Source: Marinobacter iranensis
GTDB taxonomy: Bacteria > Pseudomonadota > Gammaproteobacteria > Pseudomonadales > Oleiphilaceae
NCBI RefSeq assembly: GCF_029207565.1
Contig: NZ_JANCMW010000010.1
Location: 1 to 64,000 of the forward strand
Length of the DNA stretch: 64,000 nt
Direction: 5' to 3'
Both the position numbers and the translations under genes were made by a program. The notes beneath the pieces are model-generated. The model did no database searches, had not been told where the DNA came from, and was given only the letters and a program-made list of their open reading frames with translations. Of the stretch, positions 58,400-64,000 are shown in pieces (within the stretch, counting starts at the first letter, position 1; each line of letters starts with the position of its first letter).

Positions 58400-60589
58400 A
58401 TGAACTCCAAAAAGCTCATTCTGCTCCTGGTCATCGCTGCCCTGGTTGTACTGTTTATCGGCTTCGGCGGCCACGAGATACTGACCCTGGAAAACCTGCA
58501 GAAGCATCAGTCGTCCATTGAGCAGTGGATCAGCCGAAACCTTCTGGTGGCCGTCCTTGGCTTTGCCGCCATCTATGTGGTTGTCACCGCGCTGTCGCTT
58601 CCAGGTGCCGCCATCATGACCCTGGCTGGCGGCGCTTTCTTTGGCAACCTGTATGGTTTGATGGCCGTGTCCGTGGCGTCGACCATTGGTGCCTCTCTCG
58701 CCTTCCTGGTGGCAAGGTTCCTGGTGCGCGACACCCTGCGGGAAAAATACGCGGAAACCGTCGCAAAAATGGACCGTGGCATCGAAAAGGACGGCGCGTT
58801 CTATCTGGCGACCCTGCGGCTGGTGCCGGTGTTCCCTTTCTTCCTGATCAACCTGACCATGGGCCTGACGGCCATGAAGCTCAAAACCTACGCACTGGTG
58901 AGCTGGGCTGCAATGTTGCCGGGTACCTTTGTTTATGTGAACGCGGGAACCCAGCTCTCACAGATCGAGTCCACCGGCGACATTGTTTCCGCTGAATTGC
59001 TGCTGTCTTTCGCGCTCCTGGGCCTGTTTCCTCTGATTGCCAAGTTTATTGTTGGCTTCATTCGCAAGCGCCGGGTGTATGCCGGCTGGCAGAAACCGGA
59101 GTCGTTCGACTACAACCTGCTGGTGATCGGTGGTGGCTCCGCGGGCCTGGTATCGGCCTATATTGCCGCTGCGGTGAAGGCCAAAGTGGCGCTGATCGAG
59201 AAAGACAAGATGGGCGGTGACTGCCTGAATACCGGCTGTGTGCCGTCCAAGGCACTGATTCGCAGCGCCAAGGCTGCGGACACCCTGCGCCATGCCAGTC
59301 GCTACGGCCTGGAGTCGGTGCCGGTGAAAGGCTCGTTCCGGAACATCATGAACCGGGTGCAAGACGTGATCGCCAAGGTGGAGCCCCACGATTCACCTGA
59401 GCGCTATCGTAAATTGGGTGTTGACTGCATCTCCGGCAGCGCCAGTTTCGTATCCCCCTGGGAGCTGGAAGTGGTCCATAACGATGGCCGCACCGAGCGC
59501 CTGACCGCCCGCAGTATTGTGGTTGCCACCGGTGGAAAACCGGCGGTCCCGCCGATTCCGGGGCTGGCCGAAATGGAGCCGCTGACCTCCGACAACCTGT
59601 GGTCGCTGGACACCCAGCCGGAACGGTTGCTGGTGCTTGGCGGCGGCCCCATCGGTTCCGAGTTGACCCACGCCTTTGCGCGGCTTGGCAGCAAGGTGAC
59701 CCAGGTGGAAATGGGTGAGCGGCTGCTGGCGAAGGAAGACAGCGATGTGTCCGAGGTAATCCGAAAGCAGTTTGAACAGGACGGCATCGACGTGAGACTG
59801 AGCCATGCTGCCAGAGAGTTCGCCGTCGAGGACGGAGAGAAAGTGGCGTACTGCGAGCACAACGGCGAACGCGTCAGGATCCCGTTCGATCAGGTTCTGG
59901 TGGCTGTTGGCCGTGCCGCCAATACCACCGGCCTGGGGCTGGACAAAATCGGAGTGGAGACCCTGCCCAACGGCACCGTGCCGGTGGAAGAAGACATGAG
60001 CATGCGCTTTCCCAACGTGTTCGCCTGTGGCGATGTGGCCGGCCCCTACCAGTTTACCCATGCTGCCGCCCACCAGGCCTGGTATGCCGCAGTGAACGGC
60101 CTGTTTGGCCAGTTCAAACGCTTCCGGGTGGATTACCGGGTCATGCCCTGGGTAACCTTCACCTCGCCGGAAGTCGCCAGGGTTGGCCTGAGTGAGGCGG
60201 AAGCGAAAGAGAGGGGCGTGGCCTATGAGGTGACCCGTTACGGCCTCGACGACCTGGACCGCGCCATCGCCGAGAGCGAGGACTATGGCTTCATCAAGGT
60301 GCTCACGCCGCCGGGCAAGGACAAGATACTGGGCGCTGTGGTGGTAGGCATGCACGCTGGTGAAATCCTGGCGGAATTCACCCTGGCTATGAAGCACGGC
60401 CTGGGCCTGAACAAGATTCTGGGTACCATTCATCCCTACCCGACCTGGAACGAATCGGCCAAATACGCTGCCGGCGAATGGAAACGCGAACACGCGCCGC
60501 AGGGTATTCTCAACCTGCTTGAAAAGCTTCATGGCTGGAGCCGTGGCAAACAGCGCCACGACAAGGCCGTAAACGAAGCGACAACGTAA
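58400..60589 (+). CDS. VTT/DedA membrane domain fused to FAD-dependent disulfide oxidoreductase
   Basis: A 729-aa protein (ATG 58400; ATG 58388 is also possible). Residues about 1-220 form a TVP38/DedA-like membrane domain (LSLPGAAIMTLAGGAFFG). Residues about 235-715 form a flavin disulfide reductase of the MerA/Lpd type with GGGSAGLVSAYIAAAVKAKV and the redox pair [14 protein letters not shown]-terminal vicinal cysteines as in MerA are absent, so mercury is not its likely substrate. The fusion would place a reductase at the inner membrane, with the substrate unknown. Behind an ECF-type promoter. Confidence 0.9.
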   Translation: MNSKKLILLLVIAALVVLFIGFGGHEILTLENLQKHQSSIEQWISRNLLVAVLGFAAIYVVVTALSLPGAAIMTLAGGAFFGNLYGLMAVSVASTIGASLAFLVARFLVRDTLREKYAETVAKMDRGIEKDGAFYLATLRLVPVFPFFLINLTMGLTAMKLKTYALVSWAAMLPGTFVYVNAGTQLSQIESTGDIVSAELLLSFALLGLFPLIAKFIVGFIRKRRVYAGWQKPESFDYNLLVIGGGSAGLVSAYIAAAVKAKVALIEKDKMGGDCLNTGCVPSKALIRSAKAADTLRHASRYGLESVPVKGSFRNIMNRVQDVIAKVEPHDSPERYRKLGVDCISGSASFVSPWELEVVHNDGRTERLTARSIVVATGGKPAVPPIPGLAEMEPLTSDNLWSLDTQPERLLVLGGGPIGSELTHAFARLGSKVTQVEMGERLLAKEDSDVSEVIRKQFEQDGIDVRLSHAAREFAVEDGEKVAYCEHNGERVRIPFDQVLVAVGRAANTTGLGLDKIGVETLPNGTVPVEEDMSMRFPNVFACGDVAGPYQFTHAAAHQAWYAAVNGLFGQFKRFRVDYRVMPWVTFTSPEVARVGLSEAEAKERGVAYEVTRYGLDDLDRAIAESEDYGFIKVLTPPGKDKILGAVVVGMHAGEILAEFTLAMKHGLGLNKILGTIHPYPTWNESAKYAAGEWKREHAPQGILNLLEKLHGWSRGKQRHDKAVNEATT

Positions 60590-60601
60590 AACAAAGAAAG
60601 C

Positions 60602-60625
60602 GCACCGGCGGTGTAACGCCGGTGC
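60602..60625 (+). terminator. Terminator hairpin with a promoter -35 in its loop
   Basis: GCACCGGCG (60602-60610) pairs with CGCCGGTGC (60617-60625); the 6-nt loop is gtgtaa. The U tract is weak. The TGTAAC of the next ECF-type promoter uses the loop and the first stem base. Confidence 0.6.
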
Positions 60626-60640
60626 GTCAGGTTTGTCTGT
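60612..60640 (+). promoter_or_regulatory. ECF-type promoter of the radical SAM gene
   Basis: TGTAAC (60612-60617), a 17-bp spacer and GTCTGT (60635-60640), 34 nt before the start at 60675. Confidence 0.7.
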
Positions 60641-60674
60641 ACAAAGAGATTCACTGTATTAACACGGAGCAGCT

Positions 60675-61637
60675 ATGCCCCTGACTGAAACCGCCGAAAG
60701 ACGTATTCCCGCCGTGGAAGTGCTGGAACCCAGGACCCGCGACAGCTGGACCCACACCCGCAACGGCGAGCCGCGCGGCTACATTGACTCGGACAAGCTC
60801 AAGGAGCTGTGGATTCACACCGGCACCGCCTGCAACCTGGCCTGCCCTTTCTGCCTTGAAGGTTCACACCCCGGCGATGGCCGTATTCCCGGCATGAGAC
60901 TGAGCGACGTGAAACCGTTTATCCACGAAGCGCTGGAGATGGGGGTTGAGCAGTTCTCCTTCACCGGCGGTGAGCCGTTTGTGATCCGTGATTTCGTGAA
61001 CATTCTGAACTACGCCAGCCACCACCGGCCCTGCTTCGTGCTCACCAACGCCACCGATCCTCTGCTGAAACGTCGTCACCAGGTGTTGCCGTTGCTGGAC
61101 AACCCCTACCCGATCCACTTCCGCGTCAGCCTGGACTTCCCGGACCGCGCCCGCCACGACGTGGACCGGGGCGAAGGCAGTTTCGACAAGGCCCTGGAAG
61201 GCATCCGCTGGCTGGTGCACCAGGGCTTCAAGGTATCCATCGCTCGCCAGACCGACCCGGATGAGATTCCGGCCGATGTGGAAGCGGCTTTCCGTGGCAT
61301 ATTCCGTGAATGGAGCATTCCGGAAAACCTGGCCTTTACGGCCTTCCCGGATCTGGGTACGCCGGGTTCTGAGGACGGTAGTCCTGAGATTACTGAAACC
61401 TGTATGGAGAAATACCCTACCAGGGAGGCCCGTTCTCACTTCATGTGTTCGTACACGCGGATGTTGGTGAAGCGGGGAGACCGGGTGCGGGTGTATGCCT
61501 GTACGTTGGTGGACGACGATCCGCAGTATGACCTTGGGGGGACGCTGGCTGAGAGTATGGATGAGCGCATTATGTTGCGGCATCACCGGTGTTTTTCCTG
61601 TTATCGGTATGGGGCTAGTTGTTCGGCGCCCGTTTGA
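60675..61637 (+). CDS. Radical SAM protein
   Basis: A 320-aa radical SAM enzyme, ATG at 60675 behind GGAG. The cluster motif is CNLACPFC (about residues 53-60), followed by FSFTGGEPFVIRDFVNIL (GGE motif). A C-terminal cysteine group (FMCSYTRM, VYACTLVDDD, CFSCYRYGASC) could hold an additional iron-sulfur cluster, as in SPASM/Twitch-type enzymes. No RRE domain is seen. Peptide, sugar or lipid modification is possible; the substrate is unknown. Followed by inverted repeats, then a symporter and a phosphoesterase gene. Confidence 0.88.
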   Translation: MPLTETAERRIPAVEVLEPRTRDSWTHTRNGEPRGYIDSDKLKELWIHTGTACNLACPFCLEGSHPGDGRIPGMRLSDVKPFIHEALEMGVEQFSFTGGEPFVIRDFVNILNYASHHRPCFVLTNATDPLLKRRHQVLPLLDNPYPIHFRVSLDFPDRARHDVDRGEGSFDKALEGIRWLVHQGFKVSIARQTDPDEIPADVEAAFRGIFREWSIPENLAFTAFPDLGTPGSEDGSPEITETCMEKYPTREARSHFMCSYTRMLVKRGDRVRVYACTLVDDDPQYDLGGTLAESMDERIMLRHHRCFSCYRYGASCSAPV

Positions 61638-61686
61638 TTTTTTGGGCTTTGGGTGGTGGCTTTTTAGGACTGGTTGCTGGGGGTTG

Positions 61687-61783
61687 GCGGCCTGGGGGTG
61701 GTGTTTTATTTCCTTGGGAAAAAGAACTCGCTGCGCTCAGACACCTTTTTCCTGGCGGAAATAAAACACCACCCCCAGACCGC
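61687..61783. repeat. Long inverted repeat 1 (about 27-nt arms)
   Basis: Arms 61687-61713 and 61757-61783 are complementary at 26 of 27 positions. The inner segment forms a second helix, GGAAAAAG (61717-61724) with CTTTTTCC (61745-61752). It may act as a transcription terminator or be a small mobile repeat. No gene lies in 61638-62060. Confidence 0.85.
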
Positions 61784-61884
61784 GGTTGGACTACTGCAAT
61801 TCGTTGGTTAAAAGACTAACTGCTTTGACCATGGCTGCTGGGCCCGGGAGATCGGGGACGGCATGGCGACATTGATGACAGAGG

Positions 61885-61987
61885 CAGTGGTGGAGGGGGT
61901 TCAAAAAATGTGGAGCGCCAGGGATGGCGCGACCAAGCCCCCCATGGATGGGTTCACGGGCGTTTTTTTGAACCCCCTCCACCACTG
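61885..61987. repeat. Long inverted repeat 2 (24-nt arms)
   Basis: Arms 61885-61908 and 61964-61987 are perfectly complementary over 24 nt and end in A6/T6 next to the loop. The loop (61909-61963) contains a segment with CCCCCCATGGATGGG that resembles intergenic repeats I associate with Marinobacter-type genomes; that association is from memory only. Confidence 0.85.
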
Positions 61988-62060
61988 ACTCAGGCACCCA
62001 AAGCCCGAAGTAACCGAACCAGCCCCGGATAGTAAATAAAGAACGAGGATAGAACAGACA

Positions 62061-63464
62061 ATGAACTTTACGGAAGCTTCCCTGTTTTGGGGATTTTTGG
62101 TGGTTTACGGGGTGGTGATGTATGTGTTGTCGCCGAAGAGTAAGAACGCCAATTCTTTCTACAAGGGGGCGGATGACCAGGGAAATCCCGTGGGGCAGTG
62201 GTCGCTGACGGCGAGTATTTTTATCAGCTGGATCTTTGCCAAGTCGGTCACCAATGCTGCCAACCTGGGTGCTGCCTATGGTGTGACCGGCGGGCTGGCG
62301 TATGCCAGTTACTGGCTGTCGATTCCCGTGGCTGGTTACATTATTTACCTGATTCGTACCCAGACCGGTGCCCGCAGTCTGCAGGATTTTCTGACCTCCC
62401 GGTTTGGCCGGTTCGCAAGTCTGGCGTTTGCGGCTGCCATCCTGATTCGGCTGTATAACGAGGTCTGGAGCAATACCGCCGTGGTTGGCGGTTACTTCGG
62501 GCTTCCGGGTGAGTGGGAGTATTACAGCGCTGCCATGCTGTTTACCGTGTTTACCCTGGCCTACAGCCTCAAGGGCGGTCTGCGCTCGTCGATTTTTACT
62601 GATGTGATCCAGGCCTTTGTGTTTGTGTTTTTTGTCGGGGCAGTGCTGTTTCTGATTGTGCCGGCCAATGACACCAGTGCCCTGCTCACTAACGGCGAAT
62701 TCAGGCTCAACGCCGGTTTTGACCTTTTGCTGGTGGCGCTTCTGCAGATGTTCAGCTATCCCTTCCATGATCCCGTGCTGACTGACCGGGGTTTTGTGAA
62801 CAAGGAGAAAACCATGCTGAAGAGCTTTGTGGTGGCTGGGCTGCTGGGCTTTGTGGCGGTGTTTATCTTCAGTCTGGTGGGTGTGCATGCCCGCTTGAAC
62901 GGTATTGAGGCGATGGGCAACGCGCCGGCGGCGGTGGGGCAATCGCTGGGGCTGGCGGCGCTGTTCTTCATGAGTGTGGTGATGATGACATCCGCGGGCT
63001 CAACGCTGGATTCCACTTTCAGCTCACTGGCCAAGTCCTTGGCGATGGATCTGCCGCGGCTGGCGAAACGGGCGAAAGACCGGTTGCCGAGTGTGCGTGT
63101 GGGTGCGGTGATCATGATTGTCTTTGCATTCCTTGGGAACCTGCCGATGTTTGCGGGCACCGATATCCTCAAGGCCACGACCATCTCCGGCACCATGGTC
63201 ATGGGGCTGGCGCCGGTGTTCCTGTTTTATGGATTTACCCGCTGGTCGCCCTGGAGTTTCCACCTCAGCTTCTGGACCGGGCTTGGCCTGGGGGTGTTGC
63301 TGGCGGTGGGATTGGTTCCGTCCAGTTGGGCAATTGGCGATGGCAAATACGCCATGCTTTTGGGTGTCAACGCTTACGGTTTCCTGGTCTGCACGGCTGG
63401 TTTCTTTGTGCCCCTGGTCCTTCGACGGCTTGCCGGGCGATCGCTGGCGGCGGGTGAAGCATAG
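62061..63464 (+). CDS. Sodium:solute symporter family protein
   Basis: A 467-aa membrane protein with about 12-13 hydrophobic helices and SSS-family features (SPKSKNANSFYKG, WIFAKSVTNAANLGAAYG, GGLRSSIFTDVIQAFVF, SAGSTLDSTFSSLAKS). ATG at 62061 with GAGGAT upstream. It belongs with the phosphoesterase gene that follows after 9 nt. The solute is unknown. Confidence 0.88.
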   Translation: MNFTEASLFWGFLVVYGVVMYVLSPKSKNANSFYKGADDQGNPVGQWSLTASIFISWIFAKSVTNAANLGAAYGVTGGLAYASYWLSIPVAGYIIYLIRTQTGARSLQDFLTSRFGRFASLAFAAAILIRLYNEVWSNTAVVGGYFGLPGEWEYYSAAMLFTVFTLAYSLKGGLRSSIFTDVIQAFVFVFFVGAVLFLIVPANDTSALLTNGEFRLNAGFDLLLVALLQMFSYPFHDPVLTDRGFVNKEKTMLKSFVVAGLLGFVAVFIFSLVGVHARLNGIEAMGNAPAAVGQSLGLAALFFMSVVMMTSAGSTLDSTFSSLAKSLAMDLPRLAKRAKDRLPSVRVGAVIMIVFAFLGNLPMFAGTDILKATTISGTMVMGLAPVFLFYGFTRWSPWSFHLSFWTGLGLGVLLAVGLVPSSWAIGDGKYAMLLGVNAYGFLVCTAGFFVPLVLRRLAGRSLAAGEA

Positions 63465-63473
63465 GGGGATACT

Positions 63474-64000
63474 ATGAGTGAAGGTCGCAGCTGTCCGCTG
63501 GCGTATCGCTACAATCCCGCTTCGCTGCAGGTCAATGGGGACGTGCTGTATGTGGTCGGTGGTCTTTATGGGAACCCCTATGCCCTGGACGAAATTGAGC
63601 AAATGGCGCTGGCGGAGGAGCGCCAGGGGCATCGGGTAACGCTGGTGTTCAACGGGGATTTCAATTGGTTCAATGCCAGCGACAGCCTGTTCCGCGAGAT
63701 CAACAATCGGGTGCTGGACCACACCGTCAGCCTGGGTAATGTGGAGTACGAACTGGCCAACCCCAGTGCGGGCGCCGGCTGCGGGTGTGCCTATCCGGAT
63801 TTCGTGGATGAGGGTGTGGTTGAGCGTTCCAACGACATCATGGAGCGACTGCAGGGTGTGGCCGGGGAGCACCCGGACATCCGCAAACGTCTGCTCCTTC
63901 TGCCCCGGTATCGTTGCCTGTTGTTTGGAGGCCTAAAGGTTTTGGTGATTCACGGAGATCCCGAATCCCTGGCTGGTTGGGGGCTGGCCCATGAATCCTT
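63474..64000 (+). CDS. Metallophosphoesterase-like protein, truncated by the window end
   Basis: The frame is open from the ATG at 63474 (AGGGGGAT upstream) to the last base, giving at least 175 aa. LYVVGGLYGNPYALDEI, FNGDFNWFNA and VLVIHGDPESLAGW fit the spaced metal-binding motifs of the calcineurin-like family, with GD and HG blocks, although the first motif (usually D-x-H) is atypical. It is 9 nt after the symporter gene. The C-terminus lies outside the window. Confidence 0.7.
   Translation, partial: MSEGRSCPLAYRYNPASLQVNGDVLYVVGGLYGNPYALDEIEQMALAEERQGHRVTLVFNGDFNWFNASDSLFREINNRVLDHTVSLGNVEYELANPSAGAGCGCAYPDFVDEGVVERSNDIMERLQGVAGEHPDIRKRLLLLPRYRCLLFGGLKVLVIHGDPESLAGWGLAHES

Overview
The window looks like chromosome of a high-GC marine gammaproteobacterium, most likely Marinobacter or a close relative. 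This rests on the gene repertoire (NAD-dependent formate dehydrogenase, several ferric-siderophore systems, mer genes, DUF547/DUF3179/YeeE genes) and on codon style; no rRNA or other phylogenetic marker is present. I found no tRNA, rRNA, CRISPR array or complete insertion sequence.

Layout. 1-1.7 kb: AT-richer remains of an RHS/YD polymorphic toxin locus. 1.7-4.1 kb: a frameshifted DUF4124 protein, an ankyrin protein and a PEBP-family protein. 4.2-11.5 kb: fdsGBA-fdhD-fdsD formate dehydrogenase operon with a divergent ModE-like regulator. 11.5-18.7 kb and 20.7-22.8 kb: Fur-box-linked TonB receptors and a siderophore ABC system, with a DUF302/TetR/carboxymuconolactone island between them. 22.9-27 kb: DUF547, periplasmic rhodanese and YeeE sulfur-transport genes. 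27-33 kb: cupredoxin and lipoprotein, a PEP-CTERM protein, and a cystine-type ABC transporter with an ADP-ribosylglycohydrolase. 33.1-39.7 kb: a truncated arsM, an LpxR-like gene and an extended mercury operon. 39.7-45.7 kb: a fecABCDE-like iron operon. 45.8-60.6 kb: a dense set of genes behind one promoter type, with an ECF sigma/anti-sigma pair at 57.3-58.2 kb. 60.7-64 kb: radical SAM protein, inverted repeats, sodium symporter and a metallophosphoesterase cut by the window end.

Two observations stand out. First, a promoter of form TGTAAC, 17 bp, GTC (usually T before GTC) occurs at 13 intergenic positions on both strands; 11 lie 30-95 bp upstream of an intact gene, one precedes a broken arsM and one has no clear gene. 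It links DUF547/rhodanese/YeeE, a lipoprotein/cupredoxin pair, two VTT-domain proteins, a tubulin-tyrosine-ligase-like enzyme, a c-di-GMP protein, a papain-like hydrolase, glutaredoxin/DUF3179 and a radical SAM protein. This looks like the regulon of an ECF sigma factor, plausibly the one encoded here. Second, within that regulon, a protein combining a tubulin-tyrosine-ligase ATP-grasp domain, a PqqD/RRE-like peptide-binding domain and a degenerate HprK-like domain sits directly upstream of two exported proteins with similar N-termini and Glu/Gly/Ala-rich tracts resembling tubulin C-terminal tails. I propose an undescribed peptide-modification system in which the ligase decorates those acidic tracts.
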